Assembly: GCA_029565415.1 (NCBI GenBank) | Contig: JAKQOH010000031.1 | Coordinates: 1 to 31,826 of the forward strand | DNA from: Candidatus Rifleibacteriota bacterium | GTDB taxonomy: Bacteria; Riflebacteria; Ozemobacteria; Ozemobacterales; Ozemobacteraceae | DNA length: 31,826 bases | Reading direction: 5' to 3' | Shown: piece after piece, positions 7,049 through 14,711 of the stretch | Position numbering within the stretch: the stretch's first letter is position 1 | Layout: each line of letters begins with the position of its first letter | Notes under the pieces: model-generated | The model's input: only the letters and a program-made list of their open reading frames with translations | Told to the model about the DNA's origin: nothing | The model's database searches: none | Translations under genes and position numbers: made by a program

Positions 7049-9061
7049 ATGACTCTGTCCGCCGGCAGTATCGTCGAGTTCGAAACCCGCGAGCGTTCGC
7101 CCGTCATGGGCGTCGTTCTCTCCGTGACGTCGAAGGGTGTCCGCGTGCTGCTCGCCAATCGCAAGGAGACCACGGTCACCGAGCGCAGCATCCTTCACTC
7201 CGGCGGCCCCGCGCGGGTCGGGACCGGAAATCTCGATGCGGCCTGCGAAGGTGCGCAGCGGATCGACCAGCGCCGCGACGAACTGGCGGCGGGGATCGAC
7301 CTGGCAGGGCTGCATGGGCTGCTGGCCGAGGATCCGCGTTCCTACGCGCTGCGCGAACTGGCCGAGTTCCTGGCCAGCCCCGCGGATGACGACTTCGAAG
7401 CCGCGCTGCTGCGCCGTCTCCTGTCCGACCCCTGGTATTTCAAGGCGCGCAAGGAAGGCTGGACACCGGTTCCGGTGGCCGAGGCCGAAGCCGCGCTTGC
7501 GCGGGAGCGCAAACGTCTCGAGCAGGAACGCGAGGATGAAGAGCTCGTCATGGCCCTGAAACAAGCGCCGCACCCCGGGCAGCCGCTTTCCGAGCCGATT
7601 ATGAAGAACCTCGAGCATCTGGTCCAGGCGGCGGTTTTTGGCGCCGAGGCGTCCGTGCCGAAGCGCATCTGGGATGTTCTCGAACGTGCCGGCATCGGCC
7701 AGGAGCGCAAACTGTGCGCGTATCTGGCACGGATCGGCGTTTTCACACCTGACGAGAATCTGCTGCTGCGCCGATACCGCATTCCTACAGGGTTTTCCGA
7801 GGAGACGCTTGGTGCCGCCCGGGAAGTTGCGGCTCTCCCCGCCGATCCGGCCGGCCGGCGCGATCGCCGCGGGGTCTCGACGTGGGCCATCGACTCCGAG
7901 GGGACACTCGATCGCGACGACGCGTTCTCGATCTCACCGGACCGCGACGACGGTCTGATCCTCGAAGTGCACATTGCCGACCCGGTCTCGTTCATCGCTC
8001 CAGGCTCGATTCTCGAACGAGAGGCCTGTCGTCGGGGCGCCACCCTGTATCTGCCGGACGGCAACATCCCCATGCTGCCTCCGCTGCTTTCGGAGGGGGC
8101 GCTCGGGCTCAATCAGGATGCGGACCGGCATGCGCTGACGGTGCGGATGCATTTCGGCCCGGCCGGGGAAACGATCTCGTCGGTGATCGAATCCACCGTG
8201 ATCCGGGTCACCCACGCGACGGATTACCTGTCGGCCGACGCCCTGCTTGCCGCAGGGGATGGAGAACTCGCAGCCGCCGTGCGGCTGGCCGGCCTTTTAC
8301 GCGACCGGCGCCGGCGGAACGGGGCGATGATCTTCGAGCGCCAGCCCGAGCGCAAGATTTCCCTCGACGGCGACCGGGTCTGTTTCGCCTGGCGGCCTTC
8401 CGACAGCCCGACGCAGGAGATGATCGCGGAGTTCATGATCTGGGCGAACCACGTGGCGGCCACCTGGTGCCGTGAGCGCGAGATTGCCTGCCTGTACCGC
8501 ATCCAGGACGCCCCTGACGAACCGGTGCCGGTGCCCGAGCGGTTCGAGCCGGTGGGGTTTTTCGCCGCCCTTCGCCGGTTCAAGAAAACCGTCGTCACCG
8601 TTCAGGCCGGCAGCCATCACGCGCTCGGCATCGACGGATACTGCCAGATCACCTCGCCTCTCCGGCGGTATGGGGATTTCCTGCTCCACCGGCAGATCCG
8701 GGCCGTGCTGGCGGGCGGGCCTCCGGCCTTCGACCGGGCCGGCCTCGAACAGGCGGCGATGATGGCCGAAGAAGCCGTCCGCACCAGTGACGAAGTCATG
8801 AAAAATCGTGAGTGGTATTATATGTTGAAATATTTGAAGCAGGAGCAGGTCGAAGGGCGCGACACCTCGCCCGGGATCGTGGCCGAGACGGGAAACAACG
8901 ATCTGACCGTCTATGTCGAGCGGCTGGGCGAGTTCCGGCACACCCGGAAGCCCGCATTCGACGTTGCGCCCGGACAGCGGCTCACGGTGCGGTTCCGGCA
9001 GATCGACCCGTTCGACGGCATCCTGCGGTTCGATCTGGAGCAGACGCATGAGACGTCCTGA
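7049..9061 (+). CDS. RNase II/RNase R-family 3'-5' exoribonuclease
   Basis: 670 residues; degrades RNA from the 3' end in the cytoplasm. The RNB catalytic domain begins near residue 280 with AIDSEGTLDRDDAFSI, which carries the Asp cluster that binds catalytic magnesium. It ends with the conserved QITSPLRRYGDFLLHRQ. The N-terminus (to about 60) is an SH3-like beta domain rather than the paired cold-shock domains of E. coli RNase R. The C-terminus is short and only weakly S1-like (LTVYVERLGEFRH). This layout resembles the RNase II-like enzymes of cyanobacteria and plastids. The ribosome-binding site is weak. The 3' end overlaps pdxA by 14 bases, so the two are probably co-translated. An internal AT-rich patch with rare codons lies at 8813-8837. 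Confidence 0.92.
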   Translation: MTLSAGSIVEFETRERSPVMGVVLSVTSKGVRVLLANRKETTVTERSILHSGGPARVGTGNLDAACEGAQRIDQRRDELAAGIDLAGLHGLLAEDPRSYALRELAEFLASPADDDFEAALLRRLLSDPWYFKARKEGWTPVPVAEAEAALARERKRLEQEREDEELVMALKQAPHPGQPLSEPIMKNLEHLVQAAVFGAEASVPKRIWDVLERAGIGQERKLCAYLARIGVFTPDENLLLRRYRIPTGFSEETLGAAREVAALPADPAGRRDRRGVSTWAIDSEGTLDRDDAFSISPDRDDGLILEVHIADPVSFIAPGSILEREACRRGATLYLPDGNIPMLPPLLSEGALGLNQDADRHALTVRMHFGPAGETISSVIESTVIRVTHATDYLSADALLAAGDGELAAAVRLAGLLRDRRRRNGAMIFERQPERKISLDGDRVCFAWRPSDSPTQEMIAEFMIWANHVAATWCREREIACLYRIQDAPDEPVPVPERFEPVGFFAALRRFKKTVVTVQAGSHHALGIDGYCQITSPLRRYGDFLLHRQIRAVLAGGPPAFDRAGLEQAAMMAEEAVRTSDEVMKNREWYYMLKYLKQEQVEGRDTSPGIVAETGNNDLTVYVERLGEFRHTRKPAFDVAPGQRLTVRFRQIDPFDGILRFDLEQTHETS

Positions 9062-10064
9062 GCGGGGCCAGGTTTCCGTCCGGCCGCGTCTGGCCCTCAC
9101 CCTCGGTGATCCCTGCGGCATCGGACCCGAAATCACGGCGAAAGCCCTTGCCGGGCTGTCGGCCCGCGTCCTGGACCGGCTCGTGATCGTCGGCTCCAAA
9201 GTGGCTCTCGAGGCCGCATTCCGGCTGATTGGCGGTTCCCCACCCCGCTGGATCCCTGTTTCCCGTGACGGCGGATTCGATGCGACGGTCCCCGGGGTGA
9301 AGCTTCTCGACACGGAACACCCCGGCCCGTTCCCGCCCGGAGCCATCTGCCGAGTCGGCGGGGAAGCGGCGATCGCGGCGGTCGAGGCGGCCCACGCTCT
9401 GTGCGCCGCGGGGGTCTGCGCCGGCATGGTCACCGGTCCGATCGGCAAAGAAGCGATCCGCCTCGCCGGTTCCCGGTTTTCGGGCCACACCGACATGCTG
9501 TGCGCCCTCGCCGGCGTGCCCGACACCCGGATGGCGATGATCTGGGGCCGGTTCCGGGTCGCGATGACGACGCTGCACGTCGCCTGGCGGGATGTTCCCG
9601 CCCTGCTGACGCCCGAGTCGGTGTACGAGACGATCCGTCTGGTTCACAAGTCGGCCGCCTCGGCGCGCCTTCCGCATCCCCGCATCCGGGTCGCGGGGCT
9701 GAACCCCCACGCGGGCGAACACGGCCTGTTCGGCGACGAGGAACGGCGTGCTATCGTTCCAGCTATAGAAAAATTCCGGCGGGTGAACCCCTGCGTCGAA
9801 GGGCCGGTTCCGGCCGACAGCCTGTTCAAGGCCGAATACCGGCGCACCACCGACTGGTTCGTCGCCCAGACCCACGACCAGGGGCTGATCGCGATCAAAG
9901 CCTTCGGCGGGATCCGGTGCGTGAACGTCACGCTCGGCCTTCCCTACGTGCGTACCTCCGTCGGCCACGGGACGGCTTACGACATCGCGGGATGCGGGAG
10001 TGCCGACCATCGGGGCCTCCTCGCCGCCGTGCGCGAGGCGGAGCGGCTCGTCGCGCGGCGCTGA
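9048..10064 (+). CDS. pdxA: 4-hydroxythreonine-4-phosphate dehydrogenase
   Basis: 338 residues. Catalyses NAD(P)-dependent oxidation of 4-phosphohydroxy-L-threonine in the DXP-dependent vitamin B6 pathway. Diagnostic motifs are TLGDPCGIGPE near the N-terminus, GPIGKE, FSGHTDML, a TLHVAW histidine, NPHAGEHGLFGDEE, and SVGHGTAYDIAG near the C-terminus. The three metal-binding His (GHT, TLH, GHGT) are all present. ATG 9048 is supported by TGGAG (9036-9040) 7 bases upstream and overlaps the RNase gene by 14 bases. An AT-rich rare-codon patch lies at 9751-9775. No other B6 gene is in the window, so the pairing with the RNase looks like simple operon packing. Confidence 0.95.
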   Translation: MRRPERGQVSVRPRLALTLGDPCGIGPEITAKALAGLSARVLDRLVIVGSKVALEAAFRLIGGSPPRWIPVSRDGGFDATVPGVKLLDTEHPGPFPPGAICRVGGEAAIAAVEAAHALCAAGVCAGMVTGPIGKEAIRLAGSRFSGHTDMLCALAGVPDTRMAMIWGRFRVAMTTLHVAWRDVPALLTPESVYETIRLVHKSAASARLPHPRIRVAGLNPHAGEHGLFGDEERRAIVPAIEKFRRVNPCVEGPVPADSLFKAEYRRTTDWFVAQTHDQGLIAIKAFGGIRCVNVTLGLPYVRTSVGHGTAYDIAGCGSADHRGLLAAVREAERLVARR

Positions 10065-10085
10065 GCCGCAGAAAGCGAACGACAT

Positions 10086-11459
10086 ATGTCGATCCTGGTT
10101 CAGGGAAGCGTCCGGCGGACGCTGTTCCGGATGGCGTTTCCGATGCTTGCCGGAACGTTCGCGATGAATGCCTACAACCTCGCCGACACCTGGTTCGTCG
10201 CGAAGCTGGGAACGCTGCCGCTTGCCGCGATGGGCTTTTCCTTCCCCGTCGTCATGCTGCTGACGTTCATGGCAGGCGGCATCGGCACCGGGGTCACGAC
10301 GCTGGCTTCCCATGCCCTCGGCCGGAAGGACCGGCCGCTGGCCGCCCGGATCGTCACGCATGGTTTCCTGCTGACCATGCTGGTTTCCGGCGTGATGTCG
10401 GTCGCCGGCTACCTGAGTATCGAGCCCGTTTTCACCCGGCTCGGGGCCGATGCGGCGACGCTGCCGCTGATCGGCGAATACATGCGCACCTGGTATCTGG
10501 GAGCGGTGTTCATGGCTCTGCCCATGATGGGAAACGGCATCCTGATCGCGTTGGGCGACTCGGTTTCGGCCGGCCGCTTCATGATGCTCGGGACGCTTCT
10601 CAACGTCGTTCTCGACCCGATCATGATCTTCGGCTTTCTCGGGTTTCCGGCGCTCGGCATCTTCGGCGCGGCTCTGGCGACGGTCTTCTCGCAGGCCGTT
10701 TCGACGGCGTGGCTGTTCTGGCTGCTGATCCGGAAGCACCGTCTTCTCTGTCTCGAAGCCTGGCATGCCGGCCCGGTCGGCGAGTCGTGGTGGCGCATTC
10801 TCGGGTTTGCCGTGCCGAGCATCATCAGCATGGTGCTGATGCCCGTCTCCTCGGCCGTGATCACCCATCTGCTCAGCCGGTTCGGCCCCGAGGCCGTGGC
10901 TGCGGGCGGGGCGGCGGGCCGCGTCGAATCCTTCGCGTTCGTCATCCCGATGGCGCTCGGGATTTCCCTGACGCCGTTCATGAGCCAGAACTTCGGCGCC
11001 GGCCGGCTCGACCGCATCGGGGAAGCGAAAAGCCTGGCTGTGCGGTTCGCCCTGGCCTACGGGGCCCTGATCGCGGTGCTCTTCGCCCTCGGGGCACCCG
11101 TTCTTGCGGCGATCTTCACGAAGGATGCGAAGGTGACCGAGATCCTGACGCTGTATGTGAGCATCATCCCGTTCGGCTACGGCATGATGGAAGTGCACCG
11201 CTACTGCGGATTTATATTTACTGGTATGCAAAGGCCCGTGCTGGCCACGGTGCTCAATACCGTCCGGGTGCTCGGCCTCCTGATTCCGCTCTCCTGGGCC
11301 GGCGCCCGGTATGCCGGCATCCTCGGCATCTTCACGGGCCGGCTGATCACCGATCTCACGGTCGGTCTCATCGGCCTCTTCTGGGTCACCCGCGTTCTCC
11401 GAGGTGTTTCCCGTCGGCCGGCACCGCTTGGGGCGGCAATACCGGCGTTGGATGAATGA
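10086..11459 (+). CDS. MATE-family multidrug/toxin efflux transporter
   Basis: 457 residues, the normal length for MATE transporters, with about twelve predicted membrane helices. The N-terminus (RRTLFRMAFPMLAGTFAMNA, NLADTWFVAKLG) and the repeated second half (ALGISLTPFMSQNFGAGRLD) are typical of the family. These proteins exchange Na+ or H+ for cationic drugs or metabolites across the inner membrane; the substrate cannot be told from sequence. It begins 21 bases after pdxA with no convincing Shine-Dalgarno, so it probably depends on the upstream transcript. An AT-rich patch with rare codons (ATA, ACT, CAA, AGG) lies at 11208-11233. Confidence 0.92.
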   Translation: MSILVQGSVRRTLFRMAFPMLAGTFAMNAYNLADTWFVAKLGTLPLAAMGFSFPVVMLLTFMAGGIGTGVTTLASHALGRKDRPLAARIVTHGFLLTMLVSGVMSVAGYLSIEPVFTRLGADAATLPLIGEYMRTWYLGAVFMALPMMGNGILIALGDSVSAGRFMMLGTLLNVVLDPIMIFGFLGFPALGIFGAALATVFSQAVSTAWLFWLLIRKHRLLCLEAWHAGPVGESWWRILGFAVPSIISMVLMPVSSAVITHLLSRFGPEAVAAGGAAGRVESFAFVIPMALGISLTPFMSQNFGAGRLDRIGEAKSLAVRFALAYGALIAVLFALGAPVLAAIFTKDAKVTEILTLYVSIIPFGYGMMEVHRYCGFIFTGMQRPVLATVLNTVRVLGLLIPLSWAGARYAGILGIFTGRLITDLTVGLIGLFWVTRVLRGVSRRPAPLGAAIPALDE

Positions 11460-11576
11460 GCCTTCCGGGTCGTTCATGGCCGCTCGGCTTCTGCATAATT
11501 TGTGTGACGCGGTGAGTCTCTCGGACGCTGCGCAGCGGTTCGAAGGACGCACGAGCCCGTCGGGTGGAGTTGCTTC

Positions 11577-11605
11577 TTGTCCCTCCGGCGGGATTCTCCG
11601 ATAGT
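11577..11605 (+). promoter_or_regulatory. Candidate sigma-70-type promoter for the exported Cys-motif protein
   Basis: TTGTCC (11577-11582) and GATAGT (11600-11605) are separated by exactly 17 bases; each matches its consensus at 4 of 6. Transcription would start near 11612, ahead of a strong AGGAGG (11627-11632). A perfect 12-bp palindrome, CGCTGCGCAGCG, lies at 11526-11537 upstream and could be an operator. Confidence 0.45.
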
Positions 11606-11637
11606 GGAGAGAGAGATTTCTTTCCCAGGAGGCACCC

Positions 11638-12462
11638 ATGAGGATTACCCTGCGTTTTCTGCTGATGATCGCCCTTTGCGCCGTATTCCTGCCGTCCGCC
11701 GCGTGGGCCGAAACCGTTTCCCAGAGCTTCGAGCACAAGCTCGGCATGAACCAGGCGGCCCAGAGCTGGGAACACCGCATCGATCTGCCCGACGCCCTGG
11801 CGCAGCAGGGGAAGTCGTTCTTCCGCCGCACGCTTTCGCTTTCCGGCAAGCTCGTGATCGAGCGGGAAGAGCTGACCGCAACCTACTACTACATCCGCGT
11901 CCATCTGCCCAAGGCCTTCTTCGGCAGCAAAGGCGCGGTGACGGTGCAGCTCGAGGCCGTCGGGAATCTGCCTCCCTGCGCCCCTGTGGCCCGCCCGACC
12001 GGCCTCGCGCTCGCGAAGAACAGCGACCCGACCGCTCCGACCTTCGCCTGGAACGGGCTCGGCAAGTATGCCGCGGTTTCCCTGTATGATGTGACGGCGA
12101 ATGCGACGGTGTTCGAACGCATCGTGGTCGGCGCCCGCACCTGCTCGATGGATGAAGGCCGGCTCGCGGTCGGGCATCATTTCAAATGGGCCGTGTGCGA
12201 AAGCGACGAGTGCGCCCGCTACTCGCCCGAGGCGCAGGCCGGCTTCCGGCTCGAGCTGCGCACCGAGCGGTGCTGGACCTGCAACGGGTACGGCTGGGTC
12301 CGGTGCAACACCTGCAACGGCACGGGCATCATCGTCACCCAGGGCCAGAACGGGCAGCCCGTCCAGACGGTCTGCTCCTGGTGCCATGGAACGGGCCGCC
12401 AGACCTGCACCCTGTGCAACGGCACCGGCCGCCTCGAACGCCCCGTTGCCATTCCTGAATGA
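11638..12462 (+). CDS. Exported protein with four DnaJ-type CxxCxGxG zinc-binding motifs
   Basis: 274 residues. Residues 1-24 form a clear Sec signal peptide (RITLRFLLMIALCAVFLPSA, cleavage after AWA). Residues 25-205 are a beta-rich domain with no recognised family. The C-terminal 65 residues carry CWTCNGYG (212-219), CNTCNGTG (223-230), CSWCHGTG (246-253) and CTLCNGTG (257-264), the same motif that binds two zinc ions in DnaJ. There is no J domain. The repeat pairs are more tightly spaced than in DnaJ. Because the protein is exported, the domain would work in the periplasm or at the surface, where it may bind zinc or serve as a thiol/chaperone module; this is inference. AGGAGG lies 5 bases before ATG. 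A terminator follows at 12489. Confidence 0.82.
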   Translation: MRITLRFLLMIALCAVFLPSAAWAETVSQSFEHKLGMNQAAQSWEHRIDLPDALAQQGKSFFRRTLSLSGKLVIEREELTATYYYIRVHLPKAFFGSKGAVTVQLEAVGNLPPCAPVARPTGLALAKNSDPTAPTFAWNGLGKYAAVSLYDVTANATVFERIVVGARTCSMDEGRLAVGHHFKWAVCESDECARYSPEAQAGFRLELRTERCWTCNGYGWVRCNTCNGTGIIVTQGQNGQPVQTVCSWCHGTGRQTCTLCNGTGRLERPVAIPE

Positions 12463-12488
12463 TACGATAAAATATAGAATTTATCCGT

Positions 12489-12522
12489 CGCCCTCCGGCT
12501 TCTGCCGGGGGGCGTCGTGTTT
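12489..12522 (+). terminator. Rho-independent-like terminator after the exported Cys-motif gene
   Basis: An 11-bp stem (12489-12499 with 12504-12514, one T-G wobble) with a TTCT loop is followed by a T-rich stretch ending GTTT (12519-12522). It is preceded by a second, AT-rich hairpin (GATAAA 12466-12471 with TTTATC 12480-12485). Confidence 0.65.
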
Positions 12523-12536
12523 CTGCCTGCTTCCTG

Positions 12537-12545
12537 TGTTACACT
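12537..12545 (+). promoter_or_regulatory. Extended -10 promoter for the SMI1/KNR4-like gene
   Basis: TGT directly before TACACT (12540-12545) forms an extended -10. No strong -35 is visible. It lies just downstream of the terminator and about 29 bases before ATG 12574, which fits a short leader. Confidence 0.5.
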
Positions 12546-12573
12546 GGGGGCCAATCCGCAGGAGGCGACACGC

Positions 12574-13053
12574 ATGACATACGAAGAACTGGCGATGGAA
12601 CTCGAACGGCTGTTTCCCGGGGTGCTGGAAAAAGCCTCCGCCGAAGATGCGCGCGAGCTCCGGTCGCTCGAGCTGCCCCAGGAGCTGAAAGCCTTTTACG
12701 CGAAACGCGGGCCGAAATCCGAGCTGGCGATCGGCCGGTTCCGAATGCCGACGGTTTCGGGCCTGATCGATCTCAACGTCTGGGACGAGACCGGCGAGGC
12801 GCTGTATGGGCTCGGCCTGAGCGTGGTCGGCCGGACCGCGGATGGCGGCTACGTCTGCCTGGACATGGCCGGAGCCAACAGCGCCGGCAGCAACGATGTC
12901 CTGCTGGCGCCGGCCGATATCGAGCCGGCGGGCATGGATCTGAAGAAGGCGCGCGCGGCGATGAAATTCCAGGCGGCCGGTCTCGGGGAGCTGCTTTCGA
13001 AAGAGCTGGCCTTCTGCCGGAAGGCGCAGACCGCCGGGAAAAAAGGCAGATGA
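12574..13053 (+). CDS. SMI1/KNR4-like (SUKH-type) small protein, tentative
   Basis: 159 residues, cytoplasmic, no membrane segment. The pattern of an N-terminal helix (YEELAMELERLFPG), then LPQELKAFYAKRGP and a mixed beta region, ending in helices (FQAAGLGELLSKELAFC), resembles SMI1/KNR4 (SUKH) proteins. Many of those act as immunity proteins or protein-binding regulators. No toxin gene is adjacent, so an immunity role has no support here. The start is fixed by AGGAGG (12560-12565), 8 bases before ATG; an in-frame GTG at 12517 lies upstream of the promoter and is not used. It converges on the minus-strand outer-membrane protein gene, whose terminator separates the two. Confidence 0.65.
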   Translation: MTYEELAMELERLFPGVLEKASAEDARELRSLELPQELKAFYAKRGPKSELAIGRFRMPTVSGLIDLNVWDETGEALYGLGLSVVGRTADGGYVCLDMAGANSAGSNDVLLAPADIEPAGMDLKKARAAMKFQAAGLGELLSKELAFCRKAQTAGKKGR

Positions 13054-13090
13054 AAAAAAGAACCGGGGCGATCCGATGGGATCGCCCCGG
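13053..13090 (-). terminator. Strong rho-independent terminator of the outer-membrane protein gene
   Basis: A perfect 12-bp stem (13063-13074 with 13079-13090, loop GATG) is followed on the minus strand by TTCTTTTTTTC (read from 13062 down to 13052). The T-tract is on the minus-strand side only, so it serves the 13117-14505 gene. Confidence 0.9.
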
Positions 13091-13116
13091 TGGCTTCCGG
13101 TGTATCCGGGCCCGCG

Positions 13117-14505
13117 TCAGTAGTGATACTGCAGCTGGCCCTCGAGCCGGTAGTCGTAGCCGAAGAACATGTCATTGCTGAGCGCGATCGGCGCCGCGAG
13201 CGAGACGGCCATGCCGGGCTTCACGAAATACCGCAGGCCGAGGGTGAGGTCGGTGCTCCGGCCGTTGTTCACACGGTTGTAGGCATTCACTTCGCCCATG
13301 AAAGTGAACGACTCGTTCGCCGCATACTCGAAGCCGACGTTCACGAAGACGCCCTCGTGGGCCGTGTTCCCCGAACTGGCTTCGTAGCCGCAGTTGAGGT
13401 GGAAGTTCCCGCCCTCCTTGCGTTTGGTCGAGACGCCGCCGAACAGCTCCCAGGCGTTGTCGCTCTCGTCGTTGCCGATCCTTCGATCGCTGGTCGGGAA
13501 GATCGCACCGAAGCCGAGACACGAGGCCATGTTTTCGTTCTGTGACGAGAACTTCAGCCGCAGCGAAGCATCGCCCATGCCGGAGTCCTCGCCGTCGCGG
13601 AAGTTGTAGGTGATCGGCGCGAAGATGTCGTAGGACTCGAAGGGAAGCTGCAGGCCGAACTCGAAATCCTCCGCCGAGTAGGTGAGAGCGATCGGGAACT
13701 GGTAATAGTCCCCGTCTTCCCCGTTCACCAGACGGGTGCCGTCGCGCTTGACGATCTTGTTCCAGACGACGCCGAAGCCCGTCGAGAACTTCCCCTTGCC
13801 GAGCGGGTAGGCGGCCATCGTGTGCATGAGGCCCGTCATGCCCTCGAGGTTGACCATGCGGCGCGAGTCGTCATCCTTCTTTTCGGTGCCGGGCAGGATG
13901 ACCTGCGGCAGCCCCTTGTCAGAATACAGGACCTGGTCGTTCCCGCCCGACACCGGCGGCAACTGGAGAGCCGGCGGTGTTTCAACCGGTGTCTCGACCG
14001 CGGGGGCACGGTAGGTGCGGGTCTTGCGCGCGCGCTTCGTGACGCCCTTCCCGAGGGAGGGGATCCGGAGCACGCGGCCGACCTTCAGCGAGGCCGGGTT
14101 GCTGATGCCGTTGGCCGATGCGATCTTCTTCCAGTATTTCGTCGTGCCGAAGAACTTGCGCGAGATCGAGCCGAGCGTGTCGCCCTTCCGGACGGTATAG
14201 CTCTGCGAGCCGCCGGAGCTCGAGGGGGCCGCCTCGGTCGGCGTATCCTCCTCCATGCCGTCGGCTTCGATCGAAAGGTCGGGGGTGTCCCCCGAGACGA
14301 AGGCGATCGACTCGTCATCCCCACCCGAGCCGCTCATGCCGAGCGTACCCGGGTCGATGAGCGGGACGTCGGGAGCGGGCGGCGCGGTCGAGATCGTGTC
14401 GAGCTCGTACGCGTTGGGATACTCCTGCGCCGCCAGGGGAGAAGCCTGGAGGTGCAGGGCGAGAAGGCCAGAGAGCAGCAGGAGGCTGAGTGTGCGGTTT
14501 GTCAT
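13117..14505 (-). CDS. LysM-domain outer-membrane beta-barrel protein
   Basis: 462 residues. A Sec signal peptide (TLSLLLLSGLLALHLQASPL, cleavage near AAQ, residue 27) is followed by an acidic, low-complexity linker. A LysM peptidoglycan-binding domain follows at about 102-149 (SYTVRKGDTLGSISRKFFG to GRVLRIP), then a Pro-rich linker. From about 210 there is a series of alternating beta strands ending in the aromatic C-terminus QYHY, as BAM-inserted barrels do. The barrel looks like the porin/'transporter' type. The protein could tie the outer membrane to peptidoglycan. ATG 14505 is chosen over 14532 because AAGGAA lies 9 bases upstream and the signal peptide starts there. It has a strong terminator and is probably monocistronic. 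Confidence 0.85.
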   Translation of the reverse strand: MTNRTLSLLLLSGLLALHLQASPLAAQEYPNAYELDTISTAPPAPDVPLIDPGTLGMSGSGGDDESIAFVSGDTPDLSIEADGMEEDTPTEAAPSSSGGSQSYTVRKGDTLGSISRKFFGTTKYWKKIASANGISNPASLKVGRVLRIPSLGKGVTKRARKTRTYRAPAVETPVETPPALQLPPVSGGNDQVLYSDKGLPQVILPGTEKKDDDSRRMVNLEGMTGLMHTMAAYPLGKGKFSTGFGVVWNKIVKRDGTRLVNGEDGDYYQFPIALTYSAEDFEFGLQLPFESYDIFAPITYNFRDGEDSGMGDASLRLKFSSQNENMASCLGFGAIFPTSDRRIGNDESDNAWELFGGVSTKRKEGGNFHLNCGYEASSGNTAHEGVFVNVGFEYAANESFTFMGEVNAYNRVNNGRSTDLTLGLRYFVKPGMAVSLAAPIALSNDMFFGYDYRLEGQLQYHY

Positions 14506-14641
14506 GGAGGGCCGTTCCTTTCCGCTGGTCACCGGTGCGCCGCTCCGAGGGCGGGCGTCGCGCCGAACGATAAGATTCCAGTTCTGTCATCGGCGCGAGG
14601 TGGCGAAATCTTGAGCGATTTCCGTGCAGCGGCTCGCAGGT

Positions 14642-14670
14642 TTGACTCGACTGCAGGCGTGTGCTAGAGT
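14642..14670 (+). promoter_or_regulatory. Strong sigma-70-type promoter for the PIN-PhoH gene
   Basis: TTGACT (14642-14647, 5 of 6), a 17-base spacer and TAGAGT (14665-14670) with an upstream TGC extended -10. This is the best promoter in the window. Transcription would start near 14677, which excludes a GTG at 14661 as start codon and supports GTG 14712. Confidence 0.75.
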
Positions 14671-14695
14671 GCAGGCTGATCTACAGCCTTCTCAC

Positions 14696-14701
14696 AAAGG
14701 A
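14696..14701 (+). promoter_or_regulatory. Ribosome-binding site that sets the PIN-PhoH start
   Basis: AAAGGA lies 10 bases before GTG 14712 and downstream of the predicted transcription start, so it fixes the start at this GTG. Confidence 0.6.
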
Positions 14702-14711
14702 CGGCCCACAC

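Noticed and set aside
9401..11455. 684-residue plus-strand frame through pdxA and MATE
   Set aside because: Arg/Pro-rich product without homology-like motifs, overlapping two clear genes in another frame.
11460..11637. Possible small gene between MATE and the exported protein
   Set aside because: The only frame starts inside MATE and has no ribosome-binding site; the stretch is better read as promoter plus leader with one palindrome.
8982..11849. 955-residue antisense open frame
   Set aside because: It covers pdxA and MATE, both with intact conserved motifs on the plus strand. Its product is repetitive Arg/Glu/Gly/His-rich, as expected for the shadow of GC-rich codons.
12574..13053. Toxin immunity role for the SMI1/KNR4-like protein
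   Set aside because: No polymorphic toxin, secretion cassette or repeated immunity gene is adjacent, so the family resemblance alone does not support it.
13822..14667. 281-residue plus-strand frame opposite the LysM barrel gene
   Set aside because: The minus-strand product has a signal peptide, LysM and a terminator; the plus-strand product is Arg/Gly-rich shadow.
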